Below are positions 1-6,950 of a DNA stretch of 10,496 bases, piece by piece; the first letter of the stretch is position 1; every line of letters begins with the position of its first letter. The stretch comes from DATKQY01 sp035532475 (GTDB taxonomy: Bacteria; Actinomycetota; Acidimicrobiia; Acidimicrobiales; Bog-793), in contig DATKQY010000071.1 of assembly GCA_035532475.1 (NCBI GenBank), positions 1-10,496 on the forward strand, given 5' to 3'. The notes under the pieces were generated by a model, which was given only the letters and a program-made list of their open reading frames with translations, did no database searches and had not been told where the DNA came from. The position numbers and the translations under genes are program-made.

Positions 1-408
<408 letters not shown>

Positions 409-504
409 GATCTCGCTCGGTCCCCCGAAGGGTTCCTCGCTTTGATCTGGAGAGCCGGCCGGGGCCTGGAAGCCCCTGACCGACTGGCACAAGAACAGAC
501 GTTG

Positions 505-514
505 TCCGTTCTCA
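505..514 (-). repeat. Second copy of the TGAGAACGGA motif
   Basis: The 10-mer TGAGAACGGA of the boxA-like block (596-605, minus strand) occurs again exactly at 505-514, 91 bases closer to 16S. This second copy lies inside the 487-518 hairpin, whose stem would sequester it. It is followed about 15 bases later by TGTGCCAGT, a weak echo of the CCAGTG after the first copy. Whether it is a functional second boxA or just a helix element is not decidable from sequence. Confidence 0.5.
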
Positions 515-574
515 GTGCAATTGACTTCTGTGACCACCGACGTCCGCGTGAAGCGGGGCCGACGGTCACCCGCA

Positions 575-613
575 CTGGCTTTTGGCTGTTCCTATTCCGT
601 TCTCAAGGAGCGA
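575..613 (-). promoter_or_regulatory. boxA-like antitermination block in the rRNA leader
   Basis: On the minus strand this segment reads CTCCTTGAGAACGG, then AATAGGAACAGCC, then AAAAGCCAGTG. It resembles the block found upstream of 16S in many actinobacteria, where a CTTTGAGAAC-type boxA is followed by an AACAG stretch and GCCAAAAGTCA. In bacteria generally, boxA in the rRNA leader binds the NusB-S10 antitermination complex. The assignment rests on resemblance remembered from other actinobacterial leaders and on its position about 170-205 bases before the mature 16S end. Confidence 0.6.
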
Positions 614-768
614 CGACGAGGCACACTTCCTTTCGGAAGGAGGTGCCCGTGCGCTCGGCGGGACTGCTCCACCCGTTTCAGGCGGGCTGTCCCACTGCGC
701 TCCGACGGGCGGACAAGCCGCTCTGTCGGCGCCGGTCCGGGTGGCTAGGCCATCCGGAGCGGCTGCAA

Positions 769-796
769 ACCTTATCACTTGCGCCCCGGGTGTCAA
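769..796 (-). promoter_or_regulatory. Probable rRNA operon promoter
   Basis: A perfect -35 hexamer TTGACA reads from 796 to 791 on the minus strand. It is followed after 16 bases by TAAGGT (774 to 769), a -10 form with the conserved T-A...T common in high-GC actinobacterial promoters. This would start transcription near 762 and give a leader of about 355 bases before 16S. The -35 box contains the TGA stop codon of the upstream glycosylase gene (793-795). No second promoter of comparable quality was found closer to 16S. Confidence 0.7.
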
Positions 797-1404
797 ACCA
801 CGAGGTCCGGTGGGCGCCACCCGGGTGGAGGCGGCCGTGAAACGGCTGGATCACCCGGCACTGCGAAGCGCCAAAGCCATTGTACCGCCTCCCCGACCCG
901 GCTCGACAATCCGACGCGCGGGCCGTTCGCTGGTGCCTCGGGCGGCGGGGTGCCGTCGTCCAGCAGCGCGATCCCCGCCCAGCCGCCGACGAGGTCGGCC
1001 CCGTCGAGCGAGCGGTCGATGCCGAAGGCCTGGCAGAGACGGGCGGGCCCGGCACACAGCTCGGCGTCGCGCCGGGCGGCCGGGCGGGCCGCCCGCATCA
1101 GCTCCAGGCCCGCGATGGGCGCCAACGCCCGCAGCAGGACGGCGGACGCCTCGCCGTCGGTGCCGCAGACGACGTTGGCGCAAAAGTGCATGCCGTAGGT
1201 GAAGTAGACGTAGAGGTGGCCGGGCGGTCCGAACATCGTGGCGTTCCTCGGCCCGGGCCCCCGGAAGGCGTGGCTCGCCGGGTCGAGCCCTCCACGGTAG
1301 GCTTCCACCTCGACGATCCGCCCGACGAGGGGCCCGCGCGCCAACACCTTGTTGAGCAGCTCCGGAGCCACCTCGAGCGCGTCGCGCGCAAGGAAGCGGC
1401 GCAT
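793..1404 (-). CDS. 3-methyladenine DNA glycosylase (AAG/MPG family)
   Basis: This 203-residue protein belongs to the alkyladenine DNA glycosylase family. Known members flip out and cleave alkylated purines such as 3-methyladenine, starting base-excision repair. GRIVEVEAY (28-36) contains the catalytic glutamate (E34, matching human AAG E125) and Y36. The family core follows: DPASHAF (41-47), PRNATMFGPPGHLYVYFTYG (52-71) and NVV (77-79), with LLRAL at 90-94. The length is normal for bacterial members. I chose the ATG at 1404 because the homologous region begins directly after it; the open frame extends upstream to a GTG at 1518, but that would overlap argH and add unconserved residues. It starts 20 bases after the argH stop with no strong ribosome-binding site, so it is probably the last gene of the argGH transcript. 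It is the only gene here with an ATG start. Its stop codon lies inside the -35 box of the rRNA promoter. Confidence 0.93.
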   Translation of the reverse strand: MRRFLARDALEVAPELLNKVLARGPLVGRIVEVEAYRGGLDPASHAFRGPGPRNATMFGPPGHLYVYFTYGMHFCANVVCGTDGEASAVLLRALAPIAGLELMRAARPAARRDAELCAGPARLCQAFGIDRSLDGADLVGGWAGIALLDDGTPPPEAPANGPRVGLSSRVGEAVQWLWRFAVPGDPAVSRPPPPGWRPPDLVV

Positions 1405-1424
1405 GACGCGCCGGCTCGACGGGC

Positions 1425-2957
1425 TCAGCTGCGCCCCCGAGCGGTAGGACCCGCCGTGGCCGGGCCCTGCTCGGCGACCAACGCGCCCTCCTCGGGCTTG
1501 TCCTCGACGGACGCGCACGTGCCGGCGGCGCCTGCACCCGCCGGCTCGCTCGCGCCCATCGGCGGCGGCCCGCCGGGCGCCTTCATGAGGCGCGCCCAGT
1601 CGTCGGCGAGCCGCGCCGCGAACCGCTCGAGCTGCACGGCCACCGCCGCGCTCCCGGCTCCTCCGGGCGTCTGGCGCCGCCGCGCCGCCTCGCCTGGCGC
1701 GAGGACCTCGGCCGCGTCCGGCCCGAGGTCGGGATGGCCCGCCACCAGCTCGGCGAGGTCCGTGCCGCGCTCCGCCGCCTCACGGGCCAACGCGCCCACG
1801 ATGCCGTGCGCCTGGCGGAAGGGCATGCCCTTCGCCACGAGCCACTCGGCGAGGTCGACCGCGGCCAGAGCCTGCTCGTCGGCGGCCGCCCGCATCCGTT
1901 CGTCGTCGAAGACGACGGTCGCGAACAGGCCGGAGAGCGCGGCGAGGGCGAGGCCGACCTGCTCGAGCGCGTCGAAGAGGGGCTCCTTGTCCTCCTGCAG
2001 GTCCCGGTTGTACGAGAGCGGCAGGCCCTTCAGCGTGGCGAGGAAGCCCGACAGGTGCCCGATGAGGCGGCCGGACTTGCCGCGTGCGAGCTCGCCGACG
2101 TCGGGGTTCTTCTTCTGCGGCAGCATCGAGCTGCCGGTCGCCCAGGCGTCGTCGAGGTGGTAGAAGCCGAACTCGACCGTCGAGAACAGGACGATCTCCT
2201 CGCCGATGCGCGAGAGGTGGACACCGAGCAGCGCGCAGTCGAACAGCGCCTCCGCGACGAAGTCGCGGTCGCTCACCGCGTCGAGCGAGTTTTCAAAGCG
2301 CGAGGAGAACCCGAGGTCCTCGGCGACGCCGTCGGGGTCGAGGGGCAGGGAGGACCCGGCGAGCGCGCCGGCGCCGAGCGGGGAGACGTCCATGCGCACG
2401 AGGGCGTCGAGGACCCGGTCGAAGTCGCGGGCCAGCGCCCAGGCGTGGGCCAGCAGATGGTGCGCGAGCAGGACCGGCTGTGCCCGCTGCAGGTGCGTAT
2501 AGCCGGGCAGGTACGCGTCCCCCGCCTCGCGCGCCCTGCGGAGCAGCACCTCCTCGAACCCGAGCAGGTCACGGGCGGTCTCGCCGAGGCGCCGGCGCGT
2601 GAAGAGGCGCAGCGCCGTCGCCACCTGGTCGTTGCGGCTGCGCCCGGTGTGCAGCTTCGCACCGGTCTCCCCGACGAGCTCGGTGACCCGCCGCTCGATC
2701 GCGGTGTGCACGTCCTCGTCGTCGGGGTGGAAGGCGAAGGTCCCACCGGCGACCTCGGCCCGCACGGCCCGCAGGGCGCCGAGCAGCTCCTCCACCTCGG
2801 CGGCCGCGAGGATCTGCGCCCGGCCGAGGCCGCGAACATGGGCGACAGAGGCGTGCAGGTCATCGAGCGCCAGCTCCCGGTCGAACGAGAGGCTCTCGGT
2901 GAAGGCCATCATCGCCTCGGCCGGCCCCGAGCCCATGCGCTTGGCCCACAGCGTCAC
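1425..2957 (-). CDS. argH: Argininosuccinate lyase
   Basis: ArgH splits argininosuccinate into arginine and fumarate, the last step of arginine synthesis, as a cytosolic tetramer of the fumarase/aspartase superfamily. The start MTLWAKRM resembles the usual MTLWGGRF, supporting the GTG at 2957. Conserved regions follow in order: HTGRSRNDQ (103-111), YTHLQRAQP (153-161, with the catalytic-type histidine at 155), and the signature GSSMLPQKKNP (275-285), whose flexible loop carries the catalytic serine in studied members. The GTG start overlaps the argG stop as GTGA, so translation is probably coupled. The protein has 510 residues against a usual ~460-480. From residue 458 a 53-residue Ala/Gly/Pro-rich tail (1428-1586) follows the point where most homologues end. 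The tail keeps the high-GC codon use of the gene, but I know of no function for it. Confidence 0.97.
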   Translation of the reverse strand: MTLWAKRMGSGPAEAMMAFTESLSFDRELALDDLHASVAHVRGLGRAQILAAAEVEELLGALRAVRAEVAGGTFAFHPDDEDVHTAIERRVTELVGETGAKLHTGRSRNDQVATALRLFTRRRLGETARDLLGFEEVLLRRAREAGDAYLPGYTHLQRAQPVLLAHHLLAHAWALARDFDRVLDALVRMDVSPLGAGALAGSSLPLDPDGVAEDLGFSSRFENSLDAVSDRDFVAEALFDCALLGVHLSRIGEEIVLFSTVEFGFYHLDDAWATGSSMLPQKKNPDVGELARGKSGRLIGHLSGFLATLKGLPLSYNRDLQEDKEPLFDALEQVGLALAALSGLFATVVFDDERMRAAADEQALAAVDLAEWLVAKGMPFRQAHGIVGALAREAAERGTDLAELVAGHPDLGPDAAEVLAPGEAARRRQTPGGAGSAAVAVQLERFAARLADDWARLMKAPGGPPPMGASEPAGAGAAGTCASVEDKPEEGALVAEQGPATAGPTARGRS

Positions 2958-4171
2958 GCGCCACCGCCCCCCTCGGCCCCGGAACCGCCCTGGCGGCTCG
3001 CCCAGGTCTCGATGCCGAGGCCGTAGATGCGCACGTAGCCCTCGGCATCCTGGTGGCGGAAGGCGTCGGCCGCGTCGTAGGTGGCGAGACCGTAGTCGTA
3101 GAGGCCGACGGGGCTGCGCCGCCCGGCGACGACCGCCTGACCCGGCGGGGCGAAGCGGAGCCGGACCTCGCCGGTGACGTGGCGCTGCGTCTCAGCGACG
3201 AACGCGCCGAGGGCGAGGCGAAGCGGGGAGAACCACATCCCGTCGTAGACGAGCTCGGCGAAGCGCGGCTCGAGGCGCGCCTTTTCGTGGGCCACGTCAC
3301 GTTCGAGGGTGAGCCCCTCCAGGTCCTGGTGGGCCAGCACGAGCGCGAGCGCCGCCGGGCACTCGTAGACCTCCCGGCTCTTGATCCCGACCCGCCGGTT
3401 CTCGACGATGTCGACGCGGCCGAAGCCCGACGCCCCGGCGATCCCCTGCAGCTCGGCGATGAGCTGCACGAGCGGGAGCCGACGACCGTCGAGGGCGACG
3501 GGGACGCCCGCCTCGAAGCTGACGGCGACCTCGACCGGCGAGGACGCCCGCGGGACGGTCAGGGTGAAGACGTCCTCGGGCGGCGCCTCCCAGGGGTCCT
3601 CGATGACGCCGCACTCGATGGCACGGCCCCAGAGGTTCTCGTCGATCGAGTAGATCCGCTCCTTGCTCGCCGTGATCGGCAGGTCATGGCGTGCCGCGTA
3701 GTCGATCGTCTCCTCCCGGGTCATGCCCCAGTCCCGCACGGGCGCGACGATGTCGAGGTCGGGGCCGAGGGCCCGCGTGCCGACCTCGAAGCGGACCTGG
3801 TCGTTGCCCTTGCCCGTGCAACCGTGCGCGACGGCGCTCGCCCCGTGCCGACGCGCCTCGGCGACGAGGTGACGGACGATGAGCGGGCGCGACAGCGCGG
3901 AGACGAGCGGGTAGCGGCCCTCGTACATCGCGTTCGCCTGCAGCGACGGCAGCACGAAGTCGTGGGCGAGCTCCTCCCTCGCGTAGACGACCACCGCCTC
4001 GACCGCGCCCGCCGCCAGGGCCCGGGCCCGGATCGCCTCGAAGTCGGCGTCGCTCTGCCCCACGTCGAGCACGACGGCCACGACCTCGTAACCGTGCTCG
4101 GCCCCGAGCCAGTGCAGCGCCACCGACGTGTCGAGGCCGCCCGAGTACGCGAGCACCACGCGCTTGGTCAC
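2954..4171 (-). CDS. argG: Argininosuccinate synthase
   Basis: ArgG joins citrulline and aspartate with ATP to give argininosuccinate, AMP and pyrophosphate. The N-terminal ATP-pyrophosphatase P-loop AYSGGLDTS (8-16) is intact. HGCTGKGNDQVRFE (116-129) and SIDENLWG (175-182) are the other hallmark substrate-binding segments. At 405 residues the length is typical of bacterial ArgG. The last ~12 residues are a Gly/Ala-rich end. The GTG start at 4171 is supported by the immediate start of the conserved strand (TKRVVLAYSGG) and by a purine-rich ribosome-binding region at 4172-4187 (AGGAGAGG, then a G-run), the clearest in the window. It begins 168 bases after argR and overlaps argH by GTGA, so argG may head a second transcript or a read-through segment of the arg operon. 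Confidence 0.98.
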   Translation of the reverse strand: MTKRVVLAYSGGLDTSVALHWLGAEHGYEVVAVVLDVGQSDADFEAIRARALAAGAVEAVVVYAREELAHDFVLPSLQANAMYEGRYPLVSALSRPLIVRHLVAEARRHGASAVAHGCTGKGNDQVRFEVGTRALGPDLDIVAPVRDWGMTREETIDYAARHDLPITASKERIYSIDENLWGRAIECGVIEDPWEAPPEDVFTLTVPRASSPVEVAVSFEAGVPVALDGRRLPLVQLIAELQGIAGASGFGRVDIVENRRVGIKSREVYECPAALALVLAHQDLEGLTLERDVAHEKARLEPRFAELVYDGMWFSPLRLALGAFVAETQRHVTGEVRLRFAPPGQAVVAGRRSPVGLYDYGLATYDAADAFRHQDAEGYVRIYGLGIETWASRQGGSGAEGGGGA

Positions 4172-4187
4172 TTCCCCTACCTCTCCT
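4172..4187 (-). promoter_or_regulatory. Ribosome-binding region of argG
   Basis: The minus strand shows AGGAGAGG (4187 to 4180) followed by TAGGGGAA directly before the GTG start codon. It contrasts with the GTGA-coupled arg genes, which lack obvious Shine-Dalgarno sequences, and suggests that argG is initiated independently of argR translation. Confidence 0.7.
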
Positions 4188-4270
4188 GTGGTTCTGGCCG
4201 CTCCCGCGACCTGATCATGCTCCTCCTCGCCGCCGCCCGCTCGACCGCGCGGGCCCCGAGGACCGCCGGT

Positions 4271-4302
4271 CCGCCGCCGGCGGCGGGCCGTCCCGGACGG
4301 CC
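4271..4302 (-). terminator. Adjacent GC palindromes downstream of argR
   Basis: Two palindromes share one base. CCGCCGCCGGCGGCGG (4271-4286) is perfect, and GGCCGTCCCGGACGGCC (4286-4302) forms a 7-pair stem with a CCG loop. A third inverted repeat, GGCCGT/ACGGCC (4318-4340) with CGCG/CGCG-type pairing inside, overlaps the argR stop codon. None has a following T-run. Such GC-rich hairpins may reduce or stop transcription in high-GC actinobacteria, so this could be a weak terminator or mRNA-stability element between argCJBDFR and argGH. Rho-independent termination cannot be claimed. Confidence 0.4.
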
Positions 4303-4339
4303 GTCACCGCCCTCACGGGCCGTCGCGACGCGCCACGGC

Positions 4340-4813
4340 CTAGCGCTCGGCCAGCTCGGCCAGCCGTTTCGCGAGGCCCGGGCCGCCGAGCTCCTCCGTG
4401 GCGACGACGAGCACCGTGTCGTCCCCGGCGACCGTGCCTAGCACTCCCTCCAGGCCCGTGCGGTCGAGCGCCGAGGCGACGACGTGGGCCGAGCCGGGCG
4501 GGGTACGCACGACGACGAGGTTCGCGGAGGTACCGAGCTCGACCACCCATTCGCCGAGCACCCGCTGCAGGTGCTCGAGCGGCGCCACCTGGTCCTTCGG
4601 CAGCTCGGCGATGGCGTACACCTGGCGGTCGACGCCCGGCAGGCGCACCTTCACGGCGCCGAGGTCCTCGAGGTCGCGCGAGACGGTCGCCTGCGTCGCG
4701 GCCACGCCCTCCGCGCCGAGCAGCTCCACGAGCTGGGGCTGGCTCGTCACGGCGTGCTCGGAGAGGAGCCGTGCGATGACGTGCTGGCGCCGGTTCTTCG
4801 GGAAGCGCGTCAC
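4340..4813 (-). CDS. argR: Arginine repressor ArgR
   Basis: ArgR is the arginine-responsive regulator: with bound L-arginine the hexamer binds paired ARG boxes and represses biosynthesis genes. The 157-residue product has the usual length. The N-terminal winged helix-turn-helix (about 1-70) includes TQATVSRDLEDLGAVKV (40-56), the family's recognition-helix segment. The C-terminal arginine-binding, oligomerisation domain shows GSAHVVASALDRTGLEG (107-123) and GTVAGDDTVLV (126-136), with the paired aspartates (131-132) that contact arginine in studied homologues. The GTG at 4813 overlaps the argF stop as GTGA; the longer open frame upstream runs antiparallel to nothing but simply reads through argF out of frame and is not the gene. 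Being the sixth gene of the operon it probably regulates, it should be autoregulated through the boxes upstream of argC. Confidence 0.97.
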   Translation of the reverse strand: MTRFPKNRRQHVIARLLSEHAVTSQPQLVELLGAEGVAATQATVSRDLEDLGAVKVRLPGVDRQVYAIAELPKDQVAPLEHLQRVLGEWVVELGTSANLVVVRTPPGSAHVVASALDRTGLEGVLGTVAGDDTVLVVATEELGGPGLAKRLAELAER

Positions 4814-5748
4814 CGGGACGCCCCTGGCATCACCGTCGCCGCGCCGCCCCGAAACAGCAGGGCGAACAGCCCGCGCATCGCGTGCATCCGGTTCTCCGCC
4901 TGCTGCCACACGCGGCTGGCCGGTCCCTCGAGCACGCCGTCGGCGATCTCCTCGCCGCGGTGCGCGGGGAGGCAGTGCAGCACCACGGCGTCCGGCCCGG
5001 CGCGTGCGAGGAGCGCCTCGTCGATCATGAAGCCCCGAAAGGCCCGCCGCCGCTCCTCCGCCTCGGCCTCCTCGCCCATCGACACCCAGACGTCGGTGTA
5101 GAGGACGTCGGCACCCTCGGCCGCCTCCTCCGGGCGCGCGACGCGCTCCACGGTCCCCCCGAGCTCGCGAGCCCGGGCGAGGTCCTCCTCGCCGAGCTCG
5201 TACCCCTCCGGCGACGCGACGCGCACGTTGACGCCGGTCAGCGCGCAGGCGTCGAGGAGCGAGCGGCAGACGTTGTTGGCGTCGCCGATGTAGGCGAGGC
5301 GGCGCCCTGCCAGCGCCCCGAAGCACTGCCGGATGGTGAGCAAATCGGCGAGCGCCTGGGTGGGGTGCTCGTAGTCGGACAGCAGGTTCACGACCAGAAC
5401 GGCCGAGCCCGCCGCGTCGAGGGCGGCCGCCATGCGCTCGAGCGTCCGGTGGCTCGCGACGCGCGCCGCGATCAGGCTGTGGAAGCAGGCGAGCGTGCGG
5501 GCGACGTCCTCGACGCTCTCGCGGCGATCGAAGCCGACCTCCTCGCCGCGGATCGTCACCGGGTGGCCGCCGAGCTGGACGACCGCCATCTCAGCGGCGT
5601 TGCGGGTCCGCGCCGAGGGGTGCTCGAAGACGAGCGCCGCGCCGGCACCGGCGAGCACGGGCTCGAGGTCCGACGACTCGGCGAGGTCGAGCACCGCCGT
5701 CACCTCGAAGGCGTCGAGGTCGCTCAGGCGCAGCACGTGGCGGTTCAC
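4810..5748 (-). CDS. argF: Ornithine carbamoyltransferase
   Basis: ArgF makes citrulline from ornithine and carbamoyl phosphate. The 312-residue length fits anabolic enzymes. The carbamoyl-phosphate loop reads FEHPSARTR (41-49). HPTQALADLLTI (128-139), DVWVSMGEE (219-227) and HCLPAHRG (258-265, with the active-site Cys of the HCLP motif) are all present; the SMG and HCLP motifs separate ornithine from aspartate carbamoyltransferases. The phosphate loop departs from the usual F-x-[E/K]-x-S-[T/G]-R-T pattern, with His at the E/K position and Ala in place of Thr, while Ser, Arg and Thr are kept. The start is the GTG at 5748, overlapping the argD stop as GTGA; the conserved region begins a few residues later (NRHVLRLSDL). 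The 3' end overlaps argR by the same four bases. Confidence 0.96.
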   Translation of the reverse strand: MNRHVLRLSDLDAFEVTAVLDLAESSDLEPVLAGAGAALVFEHPSARTRNAAEMAVVQLGGHPVTIRGEEVGFDRRESVEDVARTLACFHSLIAARVASHRTLERMAAALDAAGSAVLVVNLLSDYEHPTQALADLLTIRQCFGALAGRRLAYIGDANNVCRSLLDACALTGVNVRVASPEGYELGEEDLARARELGGTVERVARPEEAAEGADVLYTDVWVSMGEEAEAEERRRAFRGFMIDEALLARAGPDAVVLHCLPAHRGEEIADGVLEGPASRVWQQAENRMHAMRGLFALLFRGGAATVMPGASR

Positions 5749-6950
5749 GGCGCCGCCCCGTCGGCCCCGGCGACGCCACGGGCCCTCGAGACGAGCTTGC
5801 CGAGGACCCCGGCGAGGATCGCCACCGCCTCGTCGCACTCCTCGCGGCTCACGATGAGCGCCGGGGCGAGCCGGAGGACCCCGGGCGCCGGCGCGTTCAC
5901 CACGAGCCCGTCCTCGAGCGCGGCGCGCACCACCTCGGCCGCGTCGAGGCCCGGTTCGAGCAGGGCGGCGAGGAGCAGGCCGGCGCCTCGCACGCCGGTC
6001 ACCCCCGGGAGCCTCCCGAGCGCCTCGGCGAGGTAGGCGCCCGTCTCGCGCGCGAGCGCCGGCGCGTCGATCGCCACCATCGTCTCGAGGGTCGCCTTCG
6101 CCGCCGACAGGGCGAGGGGTTGGCCGCCGAAGGTCGATCCGTGGTCGCCCGGGACGAAGACGTCGGCCACCTCGGCGCGTGCCCAGCAGGCACCGACGGG
6201 GACGCCGTTGCCGAGCGCCTTCGCCACGGTGACGACGTCGGGCCGGATCTGCTCGTGCTGGAAGGCGAACCACCGCCCGGTCCGGGCGAGACCGGTCTGG
6301 ACCTCGTCGAGGATGAGCAGTATCTGGCGCTCGTCGCACAGCGCCCGCAATGCCGCGAGGTAGCCGGGGGGCGGGACGACAACCCCGCCCTCGCCCTGGA
6401 TCGCCTCGACGAGCACCGCGGCGACAACGGTCGGGTCCGCTGCCGCGGCGAGGGCCCCCATGTCGCCGTACGCGACGTGGCGGAAGCCCTCCGGCATCGG
6501 CGCGAAGGGCTCGTGCTTGGTCGGCTGGCCCGTGGCGTGCAGCGTCGCCAGGGTACGCCCGTGGAAGGAGTTGTAGGCCGACACGACCGCATGGCGACCG
6601 TGGCCGCCGAAGCGCCGCGCCAGCTTGATCGCGCACTCGTTCGCCTCGGCGCCGGAGTTCGCGAAGAAGACCTTCCCCCCTGCCGGCGCCCCGTCGCCGA
6701 CGAGGGTGTCGAGCCGGGCCGCCACGTCCTCGGCGAAGGCGTTCTCGAACAGGTTGGACACGTGGAGCAACGTCCCCGCCTGATGGCACAGCGCGTCGCG
6801 CACCGCGGGATGGGCGTGGCCGAGCGAGGTGACCGCGAGCCCCGAGAGGAAGTCGAGGTACCGGCGGCCGGCGTCGTCGACGAGGCGGCAGCCCGAGCCG
6901 GCGACGAAGCGCACCGGCGCTGGCCGGTACGTCGGCATGAGATGGCTCAC
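5745..6950 (-). CDS. argD: Acetylornithine aminotransferase
   Basis: ArgD is a PLP-dependent class III (fold type I) aminotransferase converting N-acetylglutamate semialdehyde and glutamate to N-acetylornithine and 2-oxoglutarate. Visible landmarks are RRYLDFLSGLAV (29-40), NSGAEANE (98-105), SFHGRT (128-133), LDEVQTG (214-220, with the aspartate that contacts the PLP ring nitrogen), the Schiff-base lysine K244 in TVAKALGNG, and GSTFGGQPLA (271-280). At 401 residues it is typical in length, with a short Ala/Gly-rich C-terminal end (392-401). The GTG at 6950 overlaps the argB stop as GTGA. An in-frame ATG at 6938 (MPTYRP) is an alternative start and matches where many homologues begin; I prefer GTG because every other gene in the operon uses this junction. 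Confidence 0.96.
   Translation of the reverse strand: MSHLMPTYRPAPVRFVAGSGCRLVDDAGRRYLDFLSGLAVTSLGHAHPAVRDALCHQAGTLLHVSNLFENAFAEDVAARLDTLVGDGAPAGGKVFFANSGAEANECAIKLARRFGGHGRHAVVSAYNSFHGRTLATLHATGQPTKHEPFAPMPEGFRHVAYGDMGALAAAADPTVVAAVLVEAIQGEGGVVVPPPGYLAALRALCDERQILLILDEVQTGLARTGRWFAFQHEQIRPDVVTVAKALGNGVPVGACWARAEVADVFVPGDHGSTFGGQPLALSAAKATLETMVAIDAPALARETGAYLAEALGRLPGVTGVRGAGLLLAALLEPGLDAAEVVRAALEDGLVVNAPAPGVLRLAPALIVSREECDEAVAILAGVLGKLVSRARGVAGADGAAP

Larger units (their letters stand above)
409..768 (-). other. rRNA operon leader region (non-coding)
   Basis: There is no credible protein gene between the glycosylase stop codon and 16S rRNA; the stretch behaves as the transcribed rRNA leader. 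It is rich in hairpins. One at 620-647 has outer arms GGCAC/GTGCC and inner arms CTTCC/GGAAG closing a GAAA loop on the minus strand. One at 487-518 has outer arms GCAC/GTGC and an 8-pair inner stem with a single G-U pair. Others lie at 461-476 (GGGGC/GCCCC), 530-569 (GTGACC/GGTCAC, with CCGC/GCGG inside) and 421-436. None is followed by a T-run on the minus strand, so I do not read them as terminators. The structure fits antitermination and rRNA-processing signals known from bacterial rrn leaders. Confidence 0.8.

Noticed and set aside
4200..4235. GCATGATCAGG before argG as a possible ARG box or -10 element
   Set aside because: The arms do not fit the ARG-box pattern, no second box is present, and CATGAT lacks a -35 partner at suitable spacing.
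880..4441. Very long plus-strand open frames (for example 880-2163, 1734-3026 and 3053-4441)
   Set aside because: They lie antisense to argG, argH and the glycosylase gene, whose conserved motifs are intact. Their translations are Arg/Ala/Gly-rich with no domain, as expected where high GC makes stop codons rare.
4810..6789. A 659-residue minus-strand frame ending as ArgF
   Set aside because: Only the last 312 residues resemble a protein family; the earlier part is argD read in the wrong frame and is Arg/Gly-rich. It is not a fusion.
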